A stretch of DNA of 64,000 bases from an uncultured bacterium (GTDB lineage Bacteria; Bacteroidota; Bacteroidia; Bacteroidales; Bacteroidaceae): assembly GCA_905214795.1 (NCBI GenBank), contig CAJMNM010000014.1, positions 1 to 64,000 of the forward strand. Direction: 5' to 3'. The notes under the pieces are model-generated. The model made no database searches. It saw only the letters and a program-made list of their open reading frames with translations, and had not been told where the DNA came from. The position numbers and the translations under genes were made by a program. Of the stretch, positions 49,958 to 60,400 are shown piece after piece (the stretch's first letter is position 1; the number at the start of each line of letters is the position of its first letter).

Positions 49958-49995
49958 ATTAATTTGACGAAAACAATTTAAAACACAATAAAAAT

Positions 49996-50847
49996 ATGCT
50001 AAGAATTGCAGTACAGTCCAAAGGACGACTTTTTGAAGACACAATGGCTCTGCTGGCCGAAGCCGACATTAAAGTAAGTTCATCTAAGCGCACCTTGCTG
50101 GTGCAGGCTTCCAATTTCCCGCTCGAGGTGCTTTATCTGCGTGATGATGATATTCCGCAGTCTGTGGCAAGCGGGGTGGCCGACATCGGTATCGTGGGCG
50201 AGAATGAATTTGTGGAACGCGGCGAGGACGCGGCAATCATACGCCGGCTGGGTTTCAGCAAATGCCGTTTGTCGCTGGCTATTCCAAAGGTGGTGGATTA
50301 TCCAGGCCTGTCATGGTTTGAAGGAAAGAAGATTGCTACCTCTTATCCTAATATCCTGAAAAAGTTTATGGATGAGAAAGGTGTGAACACCGACATACAT
50401 GTGATTACAGGATCGGTGGAAATCGCACCGGGAATAGGGCTGGCCGACGGTATCTTTGATATTGTCAGTTCTGGGTCTACGCTGGTGAGCAACAATCTGA
50501 ACGAGGTTGAAGTGGTGATGAAGAGTGAGGCATTGCTTATCGGCAACAAGATGATGACCGATGACAAAAAGGCCGTGTTGGACGAACTGTTGTTCCGCAT
50601 AGAGGCGGTGAAGAGCGCGGAAGATAAAAAGTATGTGCTGATGAATGTGCCGACCGACCGTGTGGCAGACGTTGTGGCAGTGTTGCCGGGCGCAAAGAGT
50701 CCTACTGTGATGCCGTTGGCACAGAGCGGATGGAGCAGCGTGCACACGGTGATAGATGAGAAGTGTTTCTGGGATATCATCTCCAAACTGAAGGAACTTG
50801 GCGCACAGGGCATTCTTGTTGTACCGATAGAGAAAATGATTCTTTAA
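49996..50847 (+). CDS. hisG: ATP phosphoribosyltransferase (HisG), long form
   Basis: A 283-residue enzyme for the first step of histidine synthesis, joining ATP and PRPP. MLRIAVQSKGRLFEDTMALL is the N-terminal signature, VADIGIVGENEFVER and ITGSVEIAPGIGLADGIFDI (PRPP-binding loop) follow. The last 75 residues (YVLMNVPTDRVADVVAVLPG, IEKMIL) are the ACT-like HisG_C regulatory domain of the long form, which allows feedback inhibition by histidine. First structural gene after the attenuator. Confidence 0.96.
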   Translation: MLRIAVQSKGRLFEDTMALLAEADIKVSSSKRTLLVQASNFPLEVLYLRDDDIPQSVASGVADIGIVGENEFVERGEDAAIIRRLGFSKCRLSLAIPKVVDYPGLSWFEGKKIATSYPNILKKFMDEKGVNTDIHVITGSVEIAPGIGLADGIFDIVSSGSTLVSNNLNEVEVVMKSEALLIGNKMMTDDKKAVLDELLFRIEAVKSAEDKKYVLMNVPTDRVADVVAVLPGAKSPTVMPLAQSGWSSVHTVIDEKCFWDIISKLKELGAQGILVVPIEKMIL

Positions 50848-50893
50848 CGGCGGTACAGGCTGATTAATATTGTTAGAAGAAAGAGAGGACGAC

Positions 50894-52180
50894 ATGAAAA
50901 GAATAGAATATCCGAAAGAAACGGAATGGGAGGAATTGCTGAAGCGTCCCGTGATGAATGTGGATACTTTGCGCGAAACGGTACGCAAGGTACTTGACGA
51001 TGTCAGGGAGCGTGGCGACGAGGCCGTGAAGGCTTATGAAAAACAGTTTGACAAGGTGGAACTGACGGGACTGGCTGTGACACAGGAGGAAATGGATGAG
51101 GCGGATGCCTTGGTGTCGGATGAGTTGAAAGCAGCTCTTGAACTGGCACATGCCAATATCGAGAAGTTCCATGCGGCCCAGAAATTTGAGTCCTGCAAGG
51201 TTGAAGTGCGGCCCGGCGTGACCTGCTGGCAGAAAGCGGTGCCCATAGAAAAAGTAGGACTTTATATCCCCGGGGGAACGGCACCGCTGTTTTCAACGGT
51301 GCTGATGCTCGCCACACCGGCCAAAATAGCCGGTTGTCGTGAGATTGTGCTTTGTACACCTCCGAATAAGGAGGGTAAGGTCAATCCGGCCATACTGTAT
51401 GCAGCAAAAGTGGCCGGCGTGAGCCGGATTTTCAAGGCAGGTGGTGTGCAAGCCATTGGCGCGATGGCCTATGGTACGGAGAGTGTGCCGAAGGTTTATA
51501 AGATATTCGGACCTGGCAACCAGTTTGTCATGGCGGCAAAGCAACAGGTTTCTTTACATGATGTGGCGATAGATATGCCGGCTGGTCCTTCGGAAGTGGA
51601 AGTATTGGCGGATGCTTCGGCCAATCCTGCTTTTGTGGCTTCGGACTTGCTCTCACAGGCCGAACACGGTGTGGACAGTCAGGTGCTTTTGGTGACTACC
51701 GATGCGGAACTGATAGATAAGGTGTGCGAGGAAGTGGACCGTCAGCTGGCCGTATTGCCGAGGAAGGAAATTGCCGCAAAGTCGCTTGAGAACAGTAAGC
51801 TGGTGCTGGTACGTGACATGGATGAGGCGATGGCCATGACCAACCGTTACGCGCCCGAACACTTGATAATTGAGGCAGAAGATTATTTGTCACTGGCTGA
51901 AAGAGTGGTCAATGCGGGCAGTGTCTTTTTAGGGCATTATACGCCGGAGAGTGCGGGAGACTATGCGTCGGGTACGAATCATACTTTGCCGACAAACGGA
52001 TATGCCACGGCGTACAATGGTGTGAATTTGGACAGTTATAACCGGAAAATTACCTTCCAGGAACTTACACCCGAAGGTATCCGTGCCATAGGGCCTGCGG
52101 TAGAGACGCTGGCAGCCGGAGAGTCGCTTGATGCGCACCGTAACGCGATGTCGCTCAGATTGAGAACTTTAAAACCGTAG
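50894..52180 (+). CDS. hisD: Histidinol dehydrogenase (HisD)
   Basis: A 428-residue NAD- and zinc-dependent enzyme that oxidises histidinol to histidine. Motifs: CWQKAVPIEKVGLYIPGG, GPGNQFVMAAKQQVSLHDVA, IDMPAGPSEVEVLAD, DLLSQAEHGVDSQ and NHTLPTNGYA. A TTG at 50870 extends the frame by eight codons, but the ATG at 50894 follows a GAGAGGA purine stretch and is preferred. Forty-six bases after hisG. Confidence 0.96.
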   Translation: MKRIEYPKETEWEELLKRPVMNVDTLRETVRKVLDDVRERGDEAVKAYEKQFDKVELTGLAVTQEEMDEADALVSDELKAALELAHANIEKFHAAQKFESCKVEVRPGVTCWQKAVPIEKVGLYIPGGTAPLFSTVLMLATPAKIAGCREIVLCTPPNKEGKVNPAILYAAKVAGVSRIFKAGGVQAIGAMAYGTESVPKVYKIFGPGNQFVMAAKQQVSLHDVAIDMPAGPSEVEVLADASANPAFVASDLLSQAEHGVDSQVLLVTTDAELIDKVCEEVDRQLAVLPRKEIAAKSLENSKLVLVRDMDEAMAMTNRYAPEHLIIEAEDYLSLAERVVNAGSVFLGHYTPESAGDYASGTNHTLPTNGYATAYNGVNLDSYNRKITFQELTPEGIRAIGPAVETLAAGESLDAHRNAMSLRLRTLKP

Positions 52181-52183
52181 GAT

Positions 52184-53236
52184 ATGACAATGAGAACTTT
52201 ACAGGACCTGGTACGTCCTAATATCTGGTCGCTGAAACCGTACAGTTCAGCGCGTGATGAATATAAAGGTGTTGAAGCCTCAGTCTTTCTTGACGCAAAT
52301 GAGAATCCTTACAACAGTCCTTACAACCGTTATCCGGACCCGTTGCAATGGGAGGTGAAGGAAAAACTGGCAGAGATAAAGGAGGTACGGCCGGAACAGA
52401 TTTTTTTAGGTAACGGCAGCGATGAGGCGATAGATCTGCTTTTCCGTGTGTTTTGTGAACCGCGTGTGGATAACGTGGTGGCGATTGCGCCGACATATGG
52501 TATGTATGAGGTTTGTGCGGACATCAATAATGTGGCTTACCGTTCTGTGTTGTTGGATTCCGATTTCCGGCTTAATGCGGATCGCTTGCTGTCGGCAGTG
52601 GATGAACATACGAAGCTGATTTTTATCTGTTCGCCGAACAATCCGTCGGGAAATGATCTTAGCCGTGAAGAAATGGTTAAGGTGGTGGAACATTTTTCGG
52701 GTATCGTAGTGGTGGATGAGGCCTATTCGGACTTTTCTTCACAGAAACCAATGCGGAAAGATTTGAAAAAATACCCTAATCTGGTGGTCTTAAACACCTT
52801 CTCGAAGGCATGGGGATGTGCCGGCATCCGTCTGGGTATGGCTTTTGCTCACAGGGATATTATAAATTTGTTCAACAAGGTGAAGTATCCGTATAATGTG
52901 AACGAATTGACGCAACGCGAGGCGTTGGATATTCTGGCAAAGCGCTATGATGTGGACAAATGGGTGAACACCATCTTGCGTGAGCGGGATCAAGTGATGA
53001 AGGCCTTTGCGGAACTGAGTATCTGTGAGCAGATTTATCCGTCGGATGCTAATTTCTTCCTGACACGTGTGAAAGGGGCTGACAGAATTTATGCTTATCT
53101 TGTGAGCAAAGGAATTATTGTGCGTAACCGTTCGAAGGTGGTGCGCTGCGGAGATTGTCTGAGAATCACTATCGGAACGCCACAGGAGAACAACCAGCTT
53201 CTCGGCGCAATGCGCTCTTACAAAGAGAATGAATAA
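52184..53236 (+). CDS. hisC: Histidinol-phosphate aminotransferase (HisC)
   Basis: A 350-residue fold-type I PLP enzyme that transaminates imidazole acetol phosphate with glutamate. Visible: [20 protein letters not shown] at the substrate loop, [37 protein letters not shown] and the PLP lysine Lys208 in [15 protein letters not shown]. Starts three bases after the hisD stop, so cotranscribed. Confidence 0.95.
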   Translation: MTMRTLQDLVRPNIWSLKPYSSARDEYKGVEASVFLDANENPYNSPYNRYPDPLQWEVKEKLAEIKEVRPEQIFLGNGSDEAIDLLFRVFCEPRVDNVVAIAPTYGMYEVCADINNVAYRSVLLDSDFRLNADRLLSAVDEHTKLIFICSPNNPSGNDLSREEMVKVVEHFSGIVVVDEAYSDFSSQKPMRKDLKKYPNLVVLNTFSKAWGCAGIRLGMAFAHRDIINLFNKVKYPYNVNELTQREALDILAKRYDVDKWVNTILRERDQVMKAFAELSICEQIYPSDANFFLTRVKGADRIYAYLVSKGIIVRNRSKVVRCGDCLRITIGTPQENNQLLGAMRSYKENE

Positions 53237-53262
53237 GAAATTAACGGAAAAAGAAATCCTTC

Positions 53263-54366
53263 ATGAAAGCAGCTTTATTTATAGACAGAGACGGTACGCT
53301 GATAAAGGAACCGGCTGACGAGCAGATTGACGCTTTTGAAAAACTGGAGTTTGTGCCGGGAGTCATGAGAAATCTTGGCTTTATCCGCCGTAATCTGGAT
53401 TTTGAGTTTGTGATGGTGTCCAATCAGGACGGACTGGGGACGGACGCGTTTCCTGAAGATACGTTCTGGCCAGTTCATAATCTGCTGATGCTGACGTTGG
53501 CCGGAGAGGGTATAGAGTTTGACGATGTGCTGATAGACCGCAGCTTTCCAGAAGAACATCTGCCGACCCGTAAACCCGGAACCGGCATGTTGGGGAAATA
53601 TATGCAGGGCGATTACGACATGTCGCGCTGTTATGTAATTGGTGACCGTGAGACAGATGCGGCTTTGGCTCTGAATCTGGGATGTAAAGCGCTGATTCTG
53701 AAACAGCGTGACGCGGATTCGGTGGATGATGCGCGTGTGCAGTATGTAGATTCATGGGACCGGATTGCGGAACTGCTGTTTGCCGGCGAACGGAAGGCAT
53801 CTGTTCATCGGGTGACGAAAGAAACAGATGTGGATGTCAGGATTGATCTTGACGGTGAGGGGCGATGTGACATCAGTACAGGATTGGGATTTTTTGACCA
53901 TATGCTTGAACAGATAGGCAAGCATGGCGGAATGGACTTGTATATTCATGTGAAGGGCGACCTGCAGGTGGACGAGCATCATACCATAGAAGATACGGCG
54001 CTTGCGATGGGTGAGTGCTTGAGTAAGGCTTTGGGTGACAAACGCGGCATTGAACGTTACGGATATTGTTTGCCCATGGACGATTGTCTTTGTCAGGTGG
54101 CGCTGGATTTCGGCGGCAGACCATGGTTGGTATGGGAAGCGGATTTTAAGAGAGAGAAAATAGGCGAGATGCCAACCGAGATGTTCCTTCATTTCTTTAA
54201 GAGTCTGAGCGATGCGGCCAGGATGAATCTTAACATCAAGGCTGAGGGACAGAATGAACATCATAAGATAGAGGGTATTTTCAAGGCGCTGGCACGTAGC
54301 TTGAAGATGGCTGTGAAACGTGATATTTATCATTTTCAGTTACCTTCGAGCAAAGGAGTGCTTTAA
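53263..54366 (+). CDS. hisB: Bifunctional histidinol-phosphatase / imidazoleglycerol-phosphate dehydratase (HisB)
   Basis: A 367-residue fusion. Residues 1-165 are the HAD phosphatase ([13 protein letters not shown] with Asp8 and Asp10, [27 protein letters not shown]). Residues about 178-367 are the dehydratase with its manganese-binding motifs ([47 protein letters not shown]). The two activities catalyse steps six and eight of histidine synthesis. Last gene of this his cluster; a strong terminator follows, so hisA, hisF, hisH and hisI must lie elsewhere. Confidence 0.96.
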   Translation: MKAALFIDRDGTLIKEPADEQIDAFEKLEFVPGVMRNLGFIRRNLDFEFVMVSNQDGLGTDAFPEDTFWPVHNLLMLTLAGEGIEFDDVLIDRSFPEEHLPTRKPGTGMLGKYMQGDYDMSRCYVIGDRETDAALALNLGCKALILKQRDADSVDDARVQYVDSWDRIAELLFAGERKASVHRVTKETDVDVRIDLDGEGRCDISTGLGFFDHMLEQIGKHGGMDLYIHVKGDLQVDEHHTIEDTALAMGECLSKALGDKRGIERYGYCLPMDDCLCQVALDFGGRPWLVWEADFKREKIGEMPTEMFLHFFKSLSDAARMNLNIKAEGQNEHHKIEGIFKALARSLKMAVKRDIYHFQLPSSKGVL

Positions 54367-54382
54367 AGGTAATAAACGAGAT

Positions 54383-54440
54383 AACAAACAGAAACGGGTT
54401 GGAAATAGTTGTTGTCCAACCCGTTTCTGTTTGTTTTTTG
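54383..54440 (+). terminator. Terminator of the hisGDCB cluster
   Basis: A perfect 21-bp stem (54383-54403 with 54415-54435), an 11-base loop, and a T-run to 54439. It starts 17 bases after the hisB stop. Confidence 0.95.
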
Positions 54441-54630
54441 ATGGGGGTGAAGTAGTCTTAGACGTAATTTCTTAAAATTTTATAATTCTGAAAAAACGTT
54501 TTAGTGGAATGTATTGTATGTTCGTATTTAATAACAGAACGTTTGAGATGTTGTTGTTAACCGTGCCGGATATATGACTTTTTAATGTAAAAAGAATGAT
54601 TCCGGCACTTTATCCTTAAAATGAGAGCTT

Positions 54631-57312
54631 ATGAAGCGTTTTTTATTACTCGTTACTTTGGTCTTAGGACTGGCAGGTTCTTCGGAGCTGTCAGCGCAAA
54701 AAAGAAAGTTTGTACATCCCGGTATTACTTATACACGTGCCGATCTGGACCGGATGAAAGCGATGGTGGAGGCACGGCGTGAACCGTTCTATACGACTTA
54801 TCAGGCTTTGTTGAATGACCGTTATTCGCAGATAGGAGACGGGAATTATGAGGATATTACGCAGATTAAGGAAGGAAAGTTTAACGGAACGATAGGCGCG
54901 GACGGACGGCGTGCGCATGATTTGGCTTTGCTTTATCATATAACAGGAAATAAGGCTTATGCCGATGATGCTGTTAAAAGGTTGAACCGTTATAACCGTC
55001 TGACGAACGCCAGTTGTCGTGGCACTGCACCGTTGGATAATGGCAAGATTTATATGTTGATTGAGGCTGCAGAACTTTTGCGCGATTATGAAGGGTGGGC
55101 ACCTGAGGATCAGGCTGCTTTCAAGAAAATGTTGGTTTATCCGTTTTACAGTACCACGAAAGACGCAAACAGCCATAAGTCGTTGGATGATAATCAGAAT
55201 GATGTGTCGTTTTATTGGAATATCTATAATTTCGATCCGGGACGCTTCGGTAACCAGGGATTGTTCGCGGCACGAGGACTGATGGCCATGGGGATTTATT
55301 TGGATAACGATACCATTTATGAAAGAGGTTACCGTTATCTGGCCGGCTTGCCGAGCCGTAAGGATGATTTGTCTTATGGTACAGGACAGCCTGTAAGAGG
55401 TGAACTGATTTCGGAGAGTGACACTAAACTGGATTACCGTGTGAGTTGGGAGCCATCGGACGAAGAATATTTTTCGGATGAGCTTCTGCGTTATTATATC
55501 TATCAAAACGGACAGTGTCAGGAGTCGTGCCGTGACCAGGGACATACAATGGGAGGCATAGGTAATTATACGGCAATAGCCGAGATGGCATGGAACCAGG
55601 GAGATACCATTTACGGTTGGCTGGATAACAGAATATTGAAAGGAATAGAATTTAACATACGCTACAATCTCTCGGCTTTGGAGAGCTTTCCGGACCAGCC
55701 TGAGCCATGGGAACCGACAGGATATACGAAAAATGAAGAGGAATGTACGTTTGAGAATGGTAAGTTCTATCAGGCTGTAAGTCGTTCGAAACGCTGGGAA
55801 GCAAAGGCTATGGCCTATGGTGACCGGGGAAAGGTGTTCGGCACGGGCGGATGGAAAACACAGGCGTTGGAACATTATAGGGTGAGAGCCGGTGTGCCGG
55901 CGAAAGAAACATTGTGGTTGCAGCGTGCTTATGATAAAATGATGAGAGATTACGGCTTGGAAAACTGGGGCGTTGCGCCTAACTGGTATTACGAATGGGC
56001 CGGATGGGGAACGCTGACCAAGCAACGTACGGACTGGATGGCCGGTGACGCGGGAACTTGGCAGAACGGTGTCCGGCAGTCGGGAATTCCTATTGTACCC
56101 TGTAAAATTAAGGCTGTGGACTATGATTATTATGCCGGAAATGGCGAGTCTCATACTTATCACAATGAAGGCGAAGATAGAAACGGGATTTATCGTCCAG
56201 ACGGTACGGTAGAGATTGCTGAAGAAAACGGTGATTATTACGTAACCGAGATGAAAGCCGGTGAATGGATGAGTTATACGCTTGTATTCCCGGCTCCGGA
56301 AAATAATACGAAGGCAGGATTGGTTGAATCTTATAAGGTGTATGCCACATACCGTACGACGGGAAAGGGAGCGGCATTATATTGTGCAGTGGATGACGGA
56401 GAGAAAGTTGGTGGAAGTCTGAAAGAATCGTCCGGATGGACAGAAGTTCTGTTAGGAACGGTTTCTGTGAAATGTGGTGCGGCGGTTTTAAGGTTGTATA
56501 TGAATGGGAAAGACGATGTATTGCAATTGAAGAACCTGCGGATTGACCCGGTAGAACAGACCAAGACCGTAGCGGTGGATTTGAATACGGATGTCCGGTC
56601 GGTGAAAGTATATGATGCTTCGGGAAAAGATGTGACAGAAAATTATGAGGCTGCTGTAAAGGCAGCCTCTGATGGTTTAATAGAGCAACCGGTAAATCTG
56701 AAAAACCAACTTTTTATGGTTTATGATTTTGGTGAAGAGGGACTGGACATAGCTTCTGTAGTGTTGTATAATAATGGGCGAGTGCAAGATACACGGGAGC
56801 AGGTGAAAGTTTGTGGCTCAACGGCAGAAGGGCCGTATTTGGAAGACTGGAATCTGAATGACGCGGAAGATATTATGCGTACAAACGGTACTGTTTACGG
56901 TGAAGTGACGGTTACGGATAATTCGTGGGTGACAGAAGGCGGCGTTCCCGGACATTATGCCGTGGGAGCCGTAGGGAATTATCGTTATCTGGCTTTATAT
57001 AATTGGTCGGCAACCTGTAATGTGTCCGAAATAGACGTGTTCCATACGGTTACGTATCCTTATGACGGGATTAAATATGCGACCGAAGATTTACAGCGTT
57101 TAAGATGGTCTTCTCCCTCGAAAGGAGTCCTTTCTGTCAGTACAGATAACGGTTGTGACTGCACACTTTATACGTTAACCGGTTTTCCGGTTAAGAATAT
57201 GACACTTAATTCACATGAAACCGAATTTTTAAGATTACAGTCTGGATTTTATATCTTGTCAGTAGCATATAGTTGCGGTTCTGTAGAATGTCATAAAATA
57301 ATGGTAAAATAG
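54631..57312 (+). CDS. Alginate lyase-like secreted polysaccharide lyase with CBM-like domain and T9SS sorting domain
   Basis: An 893-residue exported protein. Signal peptide MKRFLLLVTLVLGLAGSSELSAQ. Residues about 28-430 have the alpha/alpha toroid of alginate-lyase-like enzymes: HPGITYTRADLDRMKAMVE, DLALLYHITGNKAYADDAVK, FYWNIYNFDPGRFGNQGLFA, CRDQGHTMGGIGNYTAIAEM. This fold includes PL5- and PL38-type lyases of uronate polymers. Residues about 490-650 resemble a CBM6/35-like module (AVDYDYYAGNGESHTYHNEG, MKAGEWMSYTLVFP). The tail (YTLTGFPVKNM... LQSGFYILSVAYSCG... IMVK) looks like a T9SS type A sorting domain. Exact substrate unknown. Confidence 0.8.
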   Translation: MKRFLLLVTLVLGLAGSSELSAQKRKFVHPGITYTRADLDRMKAMVEARREPFYTTYQALLNDRYSQIGDGNYEDITQIKEGKFNGTIGADGRRAHDLALLYHITGNKAYADDAVKRLNRYNRLTNASCRGTAPLDNGKIYMLIEAAELLRDYEGWAPEDQAAFKKMLVYPFYSTTKDANSHKSLDDNQNDVSFYWNIYNFDPGRFGNQGLFAARGLMAMGIYLDNDTIYERGYRYLAGLPSRKDDLSYGTGQPVRGELISESDTKLDYRVSWEPSDEEYFSDELLRYYIYQNGQCQESCRDQGHTMGGIGNYTAIAEMAWNQGDTIYGWLDNRILKGIEFNIRYNLSALESFPDQPEPWEPTGYTKNEEECTFENGKFYQAVSRSKRWEAKAMAYGDRGKVFGTGGWKTQALEHYRVRAGVPAKETLWLQRAYDKMMRDYGLENWGVAPNWYYEWAGWGTLTKQRTDWMAGDAGTWQNGVRQSGIPIVPCKIKAVDYDYYAGNGESHTYHNEGEDRNGIYRPDGTVEIAEENGDYYVTEMKAGEWMSYTLVFPAPENNTKAGLVESYKVYATYRTTGKGAALYCAVDDGEKVGGSLKESSGWTEVLLGTVSVKCGAAVLRLYMNGKDDVLQLKNLRIDPVEQTKTVAVDLNTDVRSVKVYDASGKDVTENYEAAVKAASDGLIEQPVNLKNQLFMVYDFGEEGLDIASVVLYNNGRVQDTREQVKVCGSTAEGPYLEDWNLNDAEDIMRTNGTVYGEVTVTDNSWVTEGGVPGHYAVGAVGNYRYLALYNWSATCNVSEIDVFHTVTYPYDGIKYATEDLQRLRWSSPSKGVLSVSTDNGCDCTLYTLTGFPVKNMTLNSHETEFLRLQSGFYILSVAYSCGSVECHKIMVK

Positions 57313-57351
57313 CATTTTATATTTGTTTTAAAGTTCTTGTGGTTAATGGCA

Positions 57352-57380
57352 TTGTTGTTTTATATTAATTGTTATATTTG
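57352..57380 (+). promoter_or_regulatory. Promoter of the rhamnogalacturonan lyase gene
   Basis: TTG (57352-57354), 18 bases, TATATTTG (57373-57380), 43 bases before the ATG. The lyase gene therefore seems to have its own promoter besides any read-through from 54631-57312. Confidence 0.6.
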
Positions 57381-57422
57381 CACTTGATATATCATTAATC
57401 TAATTTTAAATCAATAATACAT

Positions 57423-60400
57423 ATGAAACGCAAGAGTTTGCTTTTTGTGCTTTTATTGTGCGGTCTGGCATCTGTAAAAGCACAACGACCGATGGAACAG
57501 CTGGACCGGGGAATAGTAGCAGTTAAGACAGCTTCGGGAGTTTATGTCGGTTGGCGTATGGACGGTACGGAATATTACGATACACAGTATAATCTTTATC
57601 GTGACGGTGTGAAAGTCAATGATACGCCACTCAATGTGTCAAACTATCTGGATACAAACGGAACCGTAAGTTCTACATATACGGTTCGTCCTGTTTTTCG
57701 TGGCGTGGAACAGGAGGCGTGTGAACCGGTTGCTGTATGGAATCAACAGTATTTGTCTATTCCGATGGGAAAAATCTATTCCCGGCGTGGAACAGACATT
57801 ACAAAAGATTATAAGTTGAATGATGCTTCGGCTGCAGATCTTGACGGAGACGGACAGTTTGAAATCATCGTGAAACGTATTTATGGGCCGGACGGTTTGT
57901 TTGAAGTGGCCAACGACAGTGCCTTCTGTTATTTTGAAGCTTATAAGATGGATGGTACAAAGTTGTGGAGCATAGATTGTGGACCGAACCTGATTAGTTC
58001 CGGTCATGTGGAAACCAACATTGTGGCTTATGACTGGGATGGTGACGGAAAGGCAGAAGTGTTGATGAGAGCGGCTGACGGTACGATAGTACATGGTGCC
58101 GATGGTGATCAGGTGATTGGTAGCCTGAGTAAGAATTACCGTAATATGATTTCACATTCGGCCAATATGACTTATGCCACGGCCGGTGATGAATTTCTGC
58201 TTTATATGGAAGGGGCTACAGCCAAACTGTATAATCAACGGGAATTTCCGTTGAAACGTTTTGAGTCGGGAGAAACTGATCTGAACAAGGCCTGGGGAGA
58301 CGGTTACGGGCATCGTTCTAATAAGTTTTTCTTTGGAGCGCCATTCCTTGACGGACGTAAACCGAGTATTTATTTAGGACGTGGTATTTATACCCGTCAT
58401 AAGATGATAGCGTATGATGTGAATCCCGAAACACACGAACTGACCGAACGTTGGCGTTGGAATTGTAATACCGGTGGTCCGTGGTACGGACAAGGTTATC
58501 ATAATTACGGTATTGCAGATGTGGATTGGGATGGACGTGATGAAATCGTTTACGGTTCTATGGTGATAGATGACAATGGAAAGGGATTGTCGACAACCGG
58601 CCTTGGTCATGGAGACGCACAGCATTGTAGTGATTTGGATCCTTATAGAAAAGGGCAGGAAATATTTGCTTGTAATGAGAACGCACAAGGAGCTAACTAC
58701 CGTGATGCGACAACCAGTAAGATTTACTATCAGCATAAACTGGGTAGAGATTGTGGCCGTGCGATGGCAGGTAATTTTACGGATCAGTATATGGGTAGCC
58801 AGATGACGGCTGTCGGTATGGGATTGCTTAGTTCTGTGACATCGGATGTCGTGACGAACAGTTTTACCGGTATTACTCAGGATTTCAGAATTTACTGGGA
58901 TGGTGATTTATGTGAAGAAAGTCTGGACGGAGCGGGAACAGAAGGTCCTGCCGCGATTTATAAGTATGGGCAGTCGGATGCCATTTTTACTGCGACCGGA
59001 ACGAAACTGAACAACTGGACCAAAAATACGCCCTCGTTGCAGGCCGATTTGTTTGGAGATTGGAGAGAAGAGATTGTGGTCCGTTCGGAGGATAATCAGT
59101 CTTTGAGAATTTATACAACTACCGATGTAACACCTTGGAGAAATTATACCTTGTTGCACGATATGCAATATCGTCAGGCTGTGGTATGGCAGATGTGCGG
59201 ATATAACCAGCCGCCTCATGTCAGCTATTTTCTTGGTAAAACGGAAGGTATTACGATGGCTCCGCCTCCATTAATGACAAACGGGCGTGAGGAAGTGACC
59301 GATGCGATTACTGCTGCTCAAAACGACAAACATGTTTTGTTGGCTAATACCGAGGGCGGAACGGTTAATATAGAAAACGGAGTAGCTCCTTATATATTGA
59401 CCGTAAATGCTTTCTCGCATACAGAGGGACATGATGATAATGATAACATTACCACTGCTTATTCAACTTATACTTTAACCGGTGGCAGTATGACCGGTGA
59501 CATGCGTTTGGTTAAGCAGGGAGAGGGTATTCTTACATTTGGCGGAAACCAGACTTATAGCGGTGGAACTGATTTGTGGGCCGGAGTGACGAATTTTAAT
59601 GGCAGTCTGCCAGAAAGCCGTGTATGGATGAATCGTTTTGCCGAGTTGAACGCTTCAGCAGAGTTTGGTAAGGCCATTCAGATGGAATATGGTGCGGTAT
59701 TGCGTGCAGGCGGCGCAAACCAAAAGGGAGAAATAAAGGTGGACAGCCTTATCATGAATTTTGGAGCAATTGCTGAGTTTGATATTTATGCGGAAGATTT
59801 TTCTGCAGATAAAATCATTGTTAATAAGGCATTGGTACTGCGTACAATAAACCGTCAGGATGCACCACAGTATAGGCAGCCTGTATTCCGTTTTGTGGCA
59901 CATTGTAAGACCGGTGAGACGAAGATGACTCCAGGAAAATATGAATTGATGGATGTGACCGAGATTAATGGTGATGTAAGTAATATCTTAATTGAAGGTT
60001 TAGACGGTTTGCGTTGTCACATTGAAGCAGATGAAGCTCATGTGTATTTGGTGATTGAAAATCTGCGTGCTGCTGCTACAATTTATTGGACAGGAAGTAC
60101 TGAAAATAATAATTGGGATTTGGCGTCAACAAAGAATTTCAAACTGAATGGAGAAGAGGATTTTTTTGTGACAGACGATAAAGTGGTTTTTGATGATGCA
60201 GCTACCGTTTTTACCGTGAATCTAACGGAGAGTGTTATGCCTTCAGAAGTTTGTTTTCAGGCAGAAAAAGATTATACGATAAAGGGTGCCGGTGCACTGG
60301 ATGGAGACATGAACTTGACCAAAGCGGGAAAAGGTATGTTGACTATCGAGAATGAAAATAAATATACCGGAAAAACCACACTTGAAGGTGGAACTACTGT

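Noticed and set aside
54691..56163. 490-codon open frame opposite the alginate lyase-like gene
   Set aside because: The plus-strand frame has signal peptide, domains and sorting tail; the antisense frame is Ile, Ser, Arg and His-rich as expected for a shadow of the real frame.
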